64,000 nucleotides of DNA from positions 123,341 through 187,340 of the forward strand of contig NZ_CAMQSF010000004.1 in NCBI RefSeq assembly GCF_947036865.1. Direction: 5' to 3'. The notes under the pieces are model-generated. The model was not told the origin of the DNA. It saw only the letters and a list, made by a program, of their open reading frames with translations, and searched no databases. This DNA is from an uncultured Caulobacter sp. (GTDB lineage: Bacteria > Pseudomonadota > Alphaproteobacteria > Caulobacterales > Caulobacteraceae). Shown here in pieces: positions 42,367-51,119 of the stretch; position 1 is the first letter of the stretch, and every line of letters starts with the position of its first letter. The position numbers and the translations under genes are program-made.

Positions 42367-43095
42367 TCAAAGATGGGTCAAGCGCCGCTTGCCGTTCAAG
42401 AACCGCATGAACGGGGCCGGCCGGCCGGCCTCGGCGAGGCGCTGGCCAACCTCGTGCAGCACGAAGCGCGTGATGTTGGGCAGGTCCAGCGCCATGGCTT
42501 CCTGGAAATCGACCCAGGCGATCTCGTCCAGCTCGCCGCAGTCGGGGCGGCGGTCCAGCGAAAGCAGCGCCTCGGCCGGGGCCATGAAGAAGCGGGCGTC
42601 GAACCGGCGCGGGCGGTAGGGCGGGGTGATCGCCCGGGCCACGAAGTCCAGAGGCGCGAGATCGGGCAGCGCGCCTTGCGCCAGGAACGGCCGCCAAGGC
42701 CCGGCGCCGGGGCGCTCAGGCGCGGCCTTGGCCAGAAGCAGCCCCGTCTCCTCGAACGTCTCGCGCACCGCCGCCAGGGCCAGGGCGCGCGCCAGGCGAG
42801 CGGGGCGGCCGTGGCGTGGCTCCAGCGAAAGACGCGCGGCGACCTCGGGCGCGAGCTCGCTGGCGCTGGGGGCGTCGTAGTCGGCGCGATCGACGCGCCC
42901 GCCCGGGAATACCCACTTGTCGGGCATGAAGGCGTGCCCGCTGTTACGCCGTCCCATCAGCAGGCGCGGGGAAGGGCCATCGGAGCGGACGATGATCAGG
43001 GTGGCCGCGTGCCGAGGCTTCAGCGCCGCGCCGGTCTCGCGCACGGCGCCGTCATTGATCGTGTCGAATTTCGCGTCGATGGGCGGCAGGCTCAT
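42367..43095 (-). CDS. Nudix hydrolase with expanded Nudix box
   Basis: A 242-residue Nudix protein. The Nudix box is interrupted: VFPGGRVDRADYDAP is followed by about 30 extra residues before ALAAVRETFEETGLLLA (REUxEExGU). This long insertion is also seen in the NUDT19-like acyl-CoA diphosphatase group, so CoA esters are a possible substrate; this is inference. It is probably co-transcribed with the aminotransferase 9 bp upstream. Confidence 0.85.
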   Translation of the reverse strand: MSLPPIDAKFDTINDGAVRETGAALKPRHAATLIIVRSDGPSPRLLMGRRNSGHAFMPDKWVFPGGRVDRADYDAPSASELAPEVAARLSLEPRHGRPARLARALALAAVRETFEETGLLLAKAAPERPGAGPWRPFLAQGALPDLAPLDFVARAITPPYRPRRFDARFFMAPAEALLSLDRRPDCGELDEIAWVDFQEAMALDLPNITRFVLHEVGQRLAEAGRPAPFMRFLNGKRRLTHL

Positions 43096-43104
43096 GGCGC
43101 GAGG

Positions 43105-44262
43105 TTAGCCGCATTCCGCCGTCTGGATAGAGGGACGCGCCGCGAACCACGGCGTCATCCGCCGCAGCGCCTCCTCGACCTCCGCCGTCGACACCGCGAA
43201 GCTGAAGCGGATGAAGCGGTGGCCCTCGACCGGGTCGAAGTCGATGCCGGGAGCCGTGGCCACGCCGGTGTCCTTCAAAAGCTGCTGGCAGAAGCTGAGC
43301 GAGTCGTCGGTCAGGTGGCCGATGTCGGCCCAGATGTAGAAGGCGCCGTCCGGGGGGGCGATCTTGCGCAGGCCCAGGGCCGGCAGGGCGTCCAGCATCC
43401 GCTGGCGGTTGGCCCGGTAAACGTCGATATGGCCTTCCAGCTCGTCGAGGCAGTCCATCGCCGCCAGACCCGCGTGCTGCGACAGCGACGGGGCCGTCAG
43501 GAACAGGTTGCCGACATAGGCCCGCGCGCGGTCCAGATCCTCGCCCTTGGGCGTCAGCAGCCAGCCCAGCCGCCAGCCGGCCATGCTGAAGTACTTGGAG
43601 AAGCTGTTGACGATCAGGGCGTCGGGGGCGAATTCCAGCATCGAGGGCGTGCGGCCGGCGTAAGAGAGGCCGTGATAGATCTCGTCGCTGATGATCCGAA
43701 TGCCGCGGTCACGGCAGACCTCGGCGATGGCCTTCAGCTCGTCGGGCGCGATGATCGTGCCGGTCGGGTTGGCGGGGCTGGCGACGATGACGCCGGCCGG
43801 CGCGGGATCGAGCTCGGCCAGATGCTGGGCGGTCAGCTGGAAGCGGTCTTCCGGCCCGCAGGCGATCTCGACGGGCGTCAGGTGCAGCGCCTTGATCGTG
43901 TTGCGATAGGCGACATAGCCGGGCCGGGCGATGGCGATACGGTCGCCGGGCGTGAACACGCTGGACAGCGCCAGGACCAGGGCCGGCGAGGCGCCGCAGG
44001 TCAGGACGATCCGCTCGGGCTCGACCGTCACCCCGTAGAGGGTCTTGTAGCGCTCGGCGATGCGCTGGCGCAGCAGCGGGCTTTCCCAATAGCCCATGGC
44101 CTCGGCGTCGAGGATCTGGTGGGCCTTGGCGATCGCCTTGCTGGGCGCGCCGGTCGAGGGCTGGCCGAACTCCATGTGGATGATCGAGCGGCCCTCCATC
44201 TTCAGCTGGTGGGCCAGGCGACTGATGGCGATGGCGTGGAAGGGTTCGATCTCGGCGCGCAT
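43105..44262 (-). CDS. PLP-dependent class I/II aminotransferase
   Basis: A 385-residue aminotransferase: IIHMEFGQPSTGAPSKAI, VLTCGASPALVLALSSVFTP, VIVASPANPTGTIIAPDELK, RIISDEIYHGLSY, and the PLP Lys in NSFSKYFSMAGWRLGWLL. The C-terminal HRFIRFSFAVSTAEVEEAL carries the substrate-binding Arg. The fold subgroup (aspartate/alanine-type, I-gamma) covers many amino acids; substrate not inferable. It heads a two-gene operon with the Nudix hydrolase. Confidence 0.9.
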   Translation of the reverse strand: MRAEIEPFHAIAISRLAHQLKMEGRSIIHMEFGQPSTGAPSKAIAKAHQILDAEAMGYWESPLLRQRIAERYKTLYGVTVEPERIVLTCGASPALVLALSSVFTPGDRIAIARPGYVAYRNTIKALHLTPVEIACGPEDRFQLTAQHLAELDPAPAGVIVASPANPTGTIIAPDELKAIAEVCRDRGIRIISDEIYHGLSYAGRTPSMLEFAPDALIVNSFSKYFSMAGWRLGWLLTPKGEDLDRARAYVGNLFLTAPSLSQHAGLAAMDCLDELEGHIDVYRANRQRMLDALPALGLRKIAPPDGAFYIWADIGHLTDDSLSFCQQLLKDTGVATAPGIDFDPVEGHRFIRFSFAVSTAEVEEALRRMTPWFAARPSIQTAECG

Positions 44263-44314
44263 GGACGCGGTTTAGCGGGGGGATATCGCCTCCCGCAACT
44301 CAGGAGGAGCCGAA

Positions 44315-44413
44315 CCTCGTCTTTCGACAAGCTCAAGATGAGGTTCTACCGAGCGCGCTCCGCGATCCTCACCCTGAGCGTGATCCTCACCCTGAGCTTG
44401 TCGAAGGGCGAGG
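44315..44413. repeat. REP/BIME-like composite repeat upstream of rnr stop
   Basis: CCTCGTCTTTCGACAAGCTC (44315-44334) and its imperfect complement ending CTTGTCGAAGGGCGAGG (44397-44413) are arms of an inverted repeat. Inside, GATCCTCACCCTGAGC occurs twice, at 44364 and 44382. The words CTTCGACAAGCTCA/CCTCACCCTGAGCTTG are those of common alphaproteobacterial REP-type elements. It sits between the aminotransferase start and the rnr stop. Confidence 0.75.
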
Positions 44414-44430
44414 ACCACGGCCACGGCGGC

Positions 44431-46713
44431 CTATCGACGCTTCCCCCGCCGTACGCCCTTGGGCAGACCCCCGCGCGGCTTCACCGCCGCCTGCCGACGC
44501 GCGCCTAGGCGCGGGCGCGGCATCTTCGGGTCGGGCGGCAGCGGGTCGCTGAGCATCTCGAACAGCAGGCCGCCGGTCACGGGCGTGGCCTCCACCAGCC
44601 GCACCTCGACCTCCAGGCCCAGCGGCCAGCGCTTGCCGGTCCGCTCGCCGACCAGGGCGTGCATCTTGTCGTCGTGGATGAAGAACTCCGCGCCCAGCGA
44701 CGACACCGGCACGAGGCCGTCGGCGCCGGTGTCGGTCAGCTTGATGAACAGGCCAAAGCGGGTGACCCCGGTGATGCGGCCCTCGAAGGTCGCGCCCACC
44801 CGGTCCGCCAGGAAGGCGGCGATGTAGCGGTCGGTGGCGTCGCGCTCGGCGGCCATGGCCCGGCGCTCGGCGTGGGTGATGACCTCGGCCGTGTCCTTGA
44901 TCTGAGCGATGTCCTGGTCCGTTAGGCCGTCGTCGCCGAGGCCCAGCGCCCGGATCAGGCCCCGGTGCACGATCAGGTCGGCGTAGCGGCGGATCGGGCT
45001 GGTGAAGTGGGCGTACTTGGCCAGGTTCAGCCCGAAGTGCCCGATGTTCTCGCTGCTGTAGTGCGCCTGCATCTGGGTGCGCAGGACCACCTCGTTGATG
45101 ATCGCCGCGTTCGGGCTCTCGCGGGTCTGGTCCAGCAGCTGGTTGAAGCGCGCCGTGCGCGGCGCCTCGCCCTTGTTCCAGGGGATCTCCAGCGTCTGCA
45201 GGAAGTCGGCCAGGTTCTGCACCTTCTCCAGGCTCGGCGTGTCGTGCACCCGGTAGATCAGGGGCGAGCGCTTGGCCTCCAGGCTCTCGGCGGCGCAGAC
45301 ATTGGCCTGCACCATCATCTCCTCGATCAGCTTGTGGGCCTCGAGGCTGGCGCGCTTGGTGATCGAGGCGATCTCGCCATCGCGGATGATGATCCGGCGC
45401 TCGTCGCTCTCGATGCCCAGCGGCGAGCGGGCGTCGCGGCCGATCTTCATCGTCCGATAGGCGTCCCACAGGGGCTTCAGGATCGGCTCCAGCAGCGGAC
45501 CCGTCTTGTCGTCGGGTTGGCCGTCAATCGCGGCTTGAGCCTGCTCGTAGGACAGCTTGGCGGCCGAGCGCATCAGGCCGCGCGTAAACTTGTGCCCCTT
45601 CTTGCGGCCGGACTTGTCGAACACCATGCGCACGGCGAGCGTCGCGCGGTTCTCGCCCTCGCGCAGAGAGCACAGGCCGTTCGACAGGGTCTCGGGCAGC
45701 ATCGGCTCGACCCGGTCGGGGAAATAGACGCTGTTGCCCTTCTCGCGGGCGTCGCGGTCCAGGGCCGAGCCGGGCCGCACATAGGCCGCGACGTCGGCGA
45801 TGGCCACCCAGACGACGAAGCCGCCCTTGTTGGTCTCGTCGTCGTCGGGATGGGCGTAGACGGCGTCGTCGTGGTCGCGGGCGTCCACCGGGTCGATGGT
45901 CACGAACGGCAGGGCGCGCAGGTCCTCGCGGCCGGAAAGCGTCGGCTCGACGGCGGCCTTGGCCTCCTGTTCGGCGGCGTCGGAGAAGCCCGTCGGGATG
46001 CCGTGGCTGTGGATGGCGATCAGCGAGGCCGCGCGCGGGTCGTTCTCGGTCCCGATCACCTCCAGCACCTTGCCGGGCTTGGGGCCGTAGCGACCGCCGT
46101 GCGTGCCGACCTGGGCCAGGACGAGGTCCCCGTCCTTGAGATCGTGGGCGACGCTGGGATCGAGGACCAGGCTGTCCTTCGACTTGCGGTCGACCGGTTC
46201 GACGTGGATTTCGCGACGGTGCTTGCGGATCACGCCCAGGATCTTGTGGGCGCTCTGGCCCAGCTTCTTGATCAGCTTGGCCTCGAACTCGCCGGTCTCC
46301 AGCCGCTCGAAACGGACCAGCAGGCGGTCGCCCAGCCCCGGCGCGCCGGCGGCGGCCTCGCCCTTGCTGGGCGCGAGGCGGACATTGGGCACGTCGTCGT
46401 CGGACTTGGTCAGCTTCACATAGAGTTCGCCGTCGCCGTCGCGCTCGACCACGTCCGCCACCCCGACGGGGGGCAGCGAGCCGGCCTCGGCGAAGCCCTT
46501 GCGGCCGCGCTTGGCCAGCGCGCCCTGGGCCTCCAGCTCGCGGATCATCTCGCGCAGGGCCCGGCGGTCGGCGCCCTTGAGGCCGAAGTGCCGGGCGATG
46601 TCGGCCTTGCCGGTCTCGCCCGCGTCGCGCAGGAACGCCAGCAGCGTGTCGCGGTCAGGCAGGCCCGCGGGCGGGCGCGGCTTGAAGGTCTTGGTTGGGC
46701 GGAGTTTGGCCAT
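44431..46713 (-). CDS. rnr: Ribonuclease R
   Basis: A 760-residue 3'-to-5' exoribonuclease of the RNB family. Cold-shock-like domains (residues about 60-240) precede the RNB catalytic domain with the metal-binding DPVDARDHDDAVYA and VAIADVAAYVRPGSALDRDA, then HFTSPIRRYADLIVHR, an S1 domain (about 640-720, FEGRITGVTRFGLFIKL) and a basic tail. It degrades structured RNA including damaged rRNA and mRNA. ATG 46713 precedes MAKLRPTKTFKPRP. Single gene, with a REP-like element at its 3' end. Confidence 0.96.
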   Translation of the reverse strand: MAKLRPTKTFKPRPPAGLPDRDTLLAFLRDAGETGKADIARHFGLKGADRRALREMIRELEAQGALAKRGRKGFAEAGSLPPVGVADVVERDGDGELYVKLTKSDDDVPNVRLAPSKGEAAAGAPGLGDRLLVRFERLETGEFEAKLIKKLGQSAHKILGVIRKHRREIHVEPVDRKSKDSLVLDPSVAHDLKDGDLVLAQVGTHGGRYGPKPGKVLEVIGTENDPRAASLIAIHSHGIPTGFSDAAEQEAKAAVEPTLSGREDLRALPFVTIDPVDARDHDDAVYAHPDDDETNKGGFVVWVAIADVAAYVRPGSALDRDAREKGNSVYFPDRVEPMLPETLSNGLCSLREGENRATLAVRMVFDKSGRKKGHKFTRGLMRSAAKLSYEQAQAAIDGQPDDKTGPLLEPILKPLWDAYRTMKIGRDARSPLGIESDERRIIIRDGEIASITKRASLEAHKLIEEMMVQANVCAAESLEAKRSPLIYRVHDTPSLEKVQNLADFLQTLEIPWNKGEAPRTARFNQLLDQTRESPNAAIINEVVLRTQMQAHYSSENIGHFGLNLAKYAHFTSPIRRYADLIVHRGLIRALGLGDDGLTDQDIAQIKDTAEVITHAERRAMAAERDATDRYIAAFLADRVGATFEGRITGVTRFGLFIKLTDTGADGLVPVSSLGAEFFIHDDKMHALVGERTGKRWPLGLEVEVRLVEATPVTGGLLFEMLSDPLPPDPKMPRPRLGARRQAAVKPRGGLPKGVRRGKRR

Positions 46714-46767
46714 GTCCTGCCTTAACGCGTTCGGCGGACTTAGGGAAACGCGGGGCGCCGAACCTAT

Positions 46768-46802
46768 AATCCGATTTCCCCGGCGAAGGCCGGGGAGATC
46801 GG
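46768..46802. repeat. Dispersed palindromic repeat, copy 2
   Basis: AATCCGATTTCCCCGGC, a short GAA loop and GGCCGGGGAGATCGG form a near-perfect hairpin. It matches the element at 24275-24309. It lies between rnr and the small membrane-anchored protein gene. Confidence 0.75.
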
Positions 46803-46816
46803 TAAGCAGGAGCGCT

Positions 46817-47191
46817 CTAGTACAGATCCTCGATCGACTTCGGCGTCTGCGGCTCGGCCGGCTTGGCGGCGGTGGGCGCGGGGGGCGGGGCCGCCGTCGA
46901 CGCGGCCGCTGGCGGGGCCTCGATCACCGGCGGGGCTTCCTGCTCGGTGGTGGTGACCTCGACCGCCTTGGGCTTGGGCTTCTCGACCGGGGGCGGCTCG
47001 TAGGCGAGGGCGGGCGTGGCGTCCTTGACCGGCACGCCCGAGACCTGGGCGGCCGGCGCGCTGTTGGCCAGGGCCGGGCCGTGATCCAGCTTCAGCGCGT
47101 TCATCAGGCCCATGGCGAAGCCGCCGACGCAGCACGCCAGCAGCCCGGCCAGGACGACGTTCAGGGGGAGGGGCCGTTCCAACGTGGTCAT
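46817..47191 (-). CDS. Membrane-anchored Pro/Ala-rich protein, unknown
   Basis: A 124-residue protein with one N-terminal membrane helix (LNVVLAGLLACCVGGFAMGL) and a long periplasmic tail rich in Pro, Ala and Lys (EPPPVEKPKPKAVEV...), ending PKSIEDLY. Low complexity; no domain recognised. It lies 38 bp after topA on the same strand and may share its transcript. ATG 47191. Confidence 0.6.
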   Translation of the reverse strand: MTTLERPLPLNVVLAGLLACCVGGFAMGLMNALKLDHGPALANSAPAAQVSGVPVKDATPALAYEPPPVEKPKPKAVEVTTTEQEAPPVIEAPPAAASTAAPPPAPTAAKPAEPQTPKSIEDLY

Positions 47192-47229
47192 GGTCGAACT
47201 CTACTCCGCTCCTGGTCCGCCGAAAAGCG

Positions 47230-49953
47230 TCAGGCCTCGTCGTCCCACGGCGCGGCGTCGCCATCGCTGGGCTCGGGGACCTTCGGCTTGGTCGACGGCT
47301 TCTTGGCCGCCGGCTTCTTGGCGGCGGGCTTCTTCGCGGTCGTCTTCTTGGCGGGAGCGTCGCCCTCGGCCTTGGCCGCCTTCTTCGGCGCGGCGGCCTT
47401 CTTGGCGGGCTTCTTGCCGCCGCCCTTGGCCGCGCGTTCAGCCAGCAGGCCCAACGCCTCTTCCAGGGTCAGGGCCGCCGGATCCTTGCCCTTCGGGACA
47501 TTGGCGTTGACGTCGCCGTGCTTGATATAGGGGCCAAAGCGGCCCGACAGCACCCGCACCGGCTTGCCGTCCTCGGGGTGATTGCCGAGCTCGGCCAGGG
47601 CCGCGGCGGCCGCGCGCTGCGGACGTCCGCCGCCGGCGCGCTTGTCGGCGAGGATGGCGACGGCGCGGTTCAGGCCGACGTCGAACACCTCGTCGGCGTT
47701 CTCCAGATTGGCGTAGGTGCCGTCGTGCAGCACGAACGGCCCGAAGCGCCCCAGGCCCGCCGTGATGACCTTGCCGTCGTCAGGGTGCTTGCCCACCTCG
47801 CGCGGCAGCGACAGCAGCCGCAGGGCCTTTTCCAGGTCCATGGCCGAGGCGATCCAGCCCTTGGGCAGGGACGAGCGCTTGGGCTTGCCGCCCTCGGCCG
47901 TCAGCTCCTCGACATAGGGGCCAAAGCGGCCGTTCTTCAGCCACACGGCGCGGCCGGTGGCCGGATTGACGCCCAGCTCCTTGTCGGCGCTCTCGGCCTC
48001 GCCGTCGCCTTCCGACACGCCCAGCTGGCGGGTGTAGCGGCACTCCGGATAGTTCGAGCAGCCGATGAAGGCGCCGAACTTGCCGGTTTTCAGGGACAAC
48101 TGCCCCGAGCCGCAGGTCGGGCACAGGCGCGGGTTGGAGCCGTCGCCCTTGTCGGGGAAGATGTGCGGCCCCAGGGCCTCGTTCAGGGCGTCAAGGACGT
48201 TCGTCGTGCGAAGCTCGGCGATCTCGCCGACGGCGGCGTGGAAGTCCTTCCAGAAGTCGCGGAGGAACTGCTTCCAGTCCAGCTGGCCGTCGGAGACGAG
48301 GTCGAGCTTTTCCTCCAGCGCGGCCGTGAAGTCGTACTCCACATAGCGCTTGAAGAACTGCTCCAGGAAGGCGGTGACCAGGCGGCCCTTGTCCTCGGGG
48401 ATGAAGCGCTGCTTCTCCATGCGGACATATTCGCGGTCGCGCAGCACGCCCAGCACCGAGGCGTAGGTCGACGGACGGCCGATGCCCAGCTCTTCCATCT
48501 TCTTGACGAGGCTGGCTTCGGAATAGCGCGGCGGCGGATCGGTGAAGTGCTGGTCGGCGCGGGTGTCGATGACCTTGGCCGCCGCGCCTTCGACAATGGC
48601 GGGCAGGCGGGCGCTGTCTTCGTCGCCCCAATCTTGTTCTTTGCCAGATCCGCTCTGCGGATCTGGAGCGTCACGGCCTTCCTCGTAGACGGCGAGATAG
48701 CCGGGGAACTGCACCACCTGGCCGGTGGCGCGCAGGCCGGTCTTGCCGTCGGCGCTTTCCAGGTCGACCGTGGTGCGCTCGATGCGGGCGCTTTCCATCT
48801 GCGAGGCGATGGTGCGCTTCCAGATCAGCTCGTAGAGCCGGCCCAGTTCGGGCTCCAGACGCAGCGAGCCGGGGTTGCGGCCCATGGCGGTCGGGCGGAT
48901 GGCCTCGTGCGCCTCCTGGGCGTTCTTGGCCTTGGACTTGTAGAGGCGCGGGGCGTCCGGGACGTAGTCCTTGCCATAGACATTGCCGATGACCGACCGC
49001 GCCTCGGCGATGGCCTCCGGCGCCATCGAGACGCCGTCGGTCCGCATGTAGGTGATCAGGCCCACCGTCTCGCCGCCGATGTCGACGCCTTCGTACAGCT
49101 TCTGGGCCGCCTGCATCGTGCGCTGGGCCGAGAAGCCCAGCTTCCGGGCGGCTTCCTGCTGCAGGGTCGAGGTGGTGAAGGGCGGGGCGGGCGAGCGCTT
49201 GCCGGGCTTCTTCTCGACGGCCTCGACCTTGAACACCGCGCTTTCGACGGCGGCCTTGGCGGCCAGGGCCGAGGTCTCGTTGGCCAGGTCGAACTTGGTC
49301 AGCTTCTTGCCGTCGTGCTTGACCAGGCGCGCCAGGAACGGGTCCGAGCCGGCCGAGACGTCGGCCTCGACGGTCCAGTATTCCTGGGTCTTGAAGCGCT
49401 CGATCTCGATCTCGCGGTCGACGACCAGGCGCAGGGCGACCGACTGCACGCGGCCGGCCGAGCGGCTGCCCGGCAGCTTCCGCCACAGCACGGGCGACAG
49501 GGTGAAGCCGACCAGATAGTCCAGCGCGCGGCGGGCCAGATAGGCCTCGACCAACTCCATGTCGAGATCGCGCGGGGCCTTCATGGCCTCGGTCACGGCG
49601 CTCTTGGTGATGGCGTTGAAGGTGACGCGCTGGACCGACTTGTCCTTCAGCGCCTTCTTCTTGTTCAGCACCTCCAGCACGTGCCAGCTGATGGCCTCGC
49701 CCTCGCGGTCGGGGTCGGTGGCCAGGATCAGGCGGTCGGCTTTCTTCAGGGCGTCGACGATGTCGCTGACCCGCTTGGAGGCCTTGGCGTCGACCTCCCA
49801 GCTCATGGCGAAGTCGTTGTCGGGCTCCACCGAGCCGTCCTTCGATGGCAGGTCACGGATGTGACCGTACGAGGCGAGAACCGTGTAGTCGGACCCGAGG
49901 TATTTGTTGATGGTCTTGGCCTTGGCCGGGCTCTCGACGACGACGACGTTCAT
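47230..49953 (-). CDS. topA: DNA topoisomerase I
   Basis: A 907-residue type IA topoisomerase that relaxes negative supercoils. The Toprim domain starts MNVVVVESPAKAKTINKYLG. LATDPDREGEAISWH binds metal, LLGRRALDYLVGF-like text and GRVQSVALRLV follow, and the active Tyr is in GLITYMRTDGVS. A zinc finger (CPTCGSGQLSLKTGKFGAFIGCSNYPEC split by residues 675-705) precedes several repeated C-terminal modules (GRFGPYVEELTAEGG, GRFGPFVLHDGTYANL, GRFGPYIKHGDVNA). The tail is Lys/Ala-Pro rich and should bind DNA. ATG 49953 is chosen: the conserved start, although the frame is open upstream. Confidence 0.96.
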   Translation of the reverse strand: MNVVVVESPAKAKTINKYLGSDYTVLASYGHIRDLPSKDGSVEPDNDFAMSWEVDAKASKRVSDIVDALKKADRLILATDPDREGEAISWHVLEVLNKKKALKDKSVQRVTFNAITKSAVTEAMKAPRDLDMELVEAYLARRALDYLVGFTLSPVLWRKLPGSRSAGRVQSVALRLVVDREIEIERFKTQEYWTVEADVSAGSDPFLARLVKHDGKKLTKFDLANETSALAAKAAVESAVFKVEAVEKKPGKRSPAPPFTTSTLQQEAARKLGFSAQRTMQAAQKLYEGVDIGGETVGLITYMRTDGVSMAPEAIAEARSVIGNVYGKDYVPDAPRLYKSKAKNAQEAHEAIRPTAMGRNPGSLRLEPELGRLYELIWKRTIASQMESARIERTTVDLESADGKTGLRATGQVVQFPGYLAVYEEGRDAPDPQSGSGKEQDWGDEDSARLPAIVEGAAAKVIDTRADQHFTDPPPRYSEASLVKKMEELGIGRPSTYASVLGVLRDREYVRMEKQRFIPEDKGRLVTAFLEQFFKRYVEYDFTAALEEKLDLVSDGQLDWKQFLRDFWKDFHAAVGEIAELRTTNVLDALNEALGPHIFPDKGDGSNPRLCPTCGSGQLSLKTGKFGAFIGCSNYPECRYTRQLGVSEGDGEAESADKELGVNPATGRAVWLKNGRFGPYVEELTAEGGKPKRSSLPKGWIASAMDLEKALRLLSLPREVGKHPDDGKVITAGLGRFGPFVLHDGTYANLENADEVFDVGLNRAVAILADKRAGGGRPQRAAAAALAELGNHPEDGKPVRVLSGRFGPYIKHGDVNANVPKGKDPAALTLEEALGLLAERAAKGGGKKPAKKAAAPKKAAKAEGDAPAKKTTAKKPAAKKPAAKKPSTKPKVPEPSDGDAAPWDDEA

Positions 49954-50127
49954 TATGACTCTGGGCTGAAAGGGCGGATCGCCCTGGAGGCGAGCGCCGG
50001 AAAGTGGGGGCTTGACCCCAGGTCTGTCAACGCGGGCTGTTCCGTACGGCCACGGTTTCCATGTCCGGTAGGGGCTTGTTAAGACCGATATGCGAGCGTT
50101 CGCGCCTAGTTTTGTGACCGACCGCCG

Positions 50128-50298
50128 ATGGACATGACCGTCAATCGGATCGCCACCGAGGCCTATGTCTCGCCGATCCGGGAGATCAAGCCCGTGACCT
50201 CGAACGCCGAACGCGCGGAGATCGCCGATCGGCTGAAGCAAGCCGTGCGCGCCGCGCCGGCCGCCGGGACGGGGCTTTTGGTGGATTTGAGCGTCTAA
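50128..50298 (+). CDS. Candidate 56-aa small protein, unknown
   Basis: ATG 50128 opens a 56-residue frame: MDMTVNRIATEAYVSPIREI, then helical, charged KPVTSNAERAEIADRLKQAV and a hydrophobic, Gly/Ala-rich end GTGLLVDLSV. Codon composition resembles genuine genes here. It has no clear strong ribosome site (ATG 50134 is an alternative). It diverges from topA. No family recognised; small soluble protein. Confidence 0.5.
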   Translation: MDMTVNRIATEAYVSPIREIKPVTSNAERAEIADRLKQAVRAAPAAGTGLLVDLSV

Positions 50299-50523
50299 CC
50301 GCGCGTCTCTCGGCGCGCTGATGCGGCGCCTTGCAGAACTCCACTCTTCGTATCGGCGAGACGCCATCTATCGCGCGCGGCTTATCTGCGCTCGTGCTGA
50401 TCAGCCTGGTCGTGAGGGTGACGCATTCCCAGCGGAAATCCGGCGGAAAGACGCGTGCTCGACAGATATCGTCGATATCGTCGCTCGATAGACTAGCTTC
50501 GTCCTCACTCGGGAGGACAAGCC

Positions 50524-51102
50524 ATGAGGATATTGCTGCGAGTGCTCGGGCTGCTGGTCGCGGATCTGCTTTCCACGCTGACCTTCTTCCTCGCGCTGGC
50601 GCTCTTCGAGAATCTCTACGCGGCGACGATCCTCGCGATCGGCGTGGGCGTCGTGCAAGTCGTCGTGCTGCGCCTTGGCGGGCGCGCCGTCGCCTCAATG
50701 CAATGGCTGAGTCTGGTTCTGGTTGTAGTGTTAGGCGGCGCGACCCTGTTCACCCAGAACCTCGCCATCGTGAAATTCAAGCCGTCCATCATTTATCTCG
50801 CCTTGGGCGGGGTCATGCTCCAGCGCGGTTGGATGGCGCGCTACGTGCCTCCGGAAATCCTGGACGAGCTAGAAGCCGGCGCGCTGACCAGCTGGGGCTA
50901 TGCGTGGGCGGCGTTGATGATCCTCATCGCGGTGACGAATTTGGCGCTTGCATTGAAGGCCTCGACGACGGCCTGGGCTTGGTTCGCATCGATCGGCGCC
51001 AACGCGGCCCAGGCGGGCCTGGCCATGGTCCAGTATCTCGTTCTTCGTCGCCGCGTGAGGACGTCGAGAGCCGCCAAGCTTGACCAATCGCCCACTTCCT
51101 GA
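50524..51102 (+). CDS. YciB/IspZ-like septation-family membrane protein
   Basis: A 192-residue polytopic protein with about five helices. The pattern FFLALALFENLYAATILAIG and TLFTQNLAIVKFKPSIIYLA is typical of the YciB (IspZ) intracellular septation family. YciB proteins affect membrane integrity and cell width or division; molecular role unknown. GGGAGGACAAGCC places a ribosome site well before ATG 50524. Confidence 0.72.
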   Translation: MRILLRVLGLLVADLLSTLTFFLALALFENLYAATILAIGVGVVQVVVLRLGGRAVASMQWLSLVLVVVLGGATLFTQNLAIVKFKPSIIYLALGGVMLQRGWMARYVPPEILDELEAGALTSWGYAWAALMILIAVTNLALALKASTTAWAWFASIGANAAQAGLAMVQYLVLRRRVRTSRAAKLDQSPTS

Positions 51103-51119
51103 CGCGGGAAGGTGATGGC

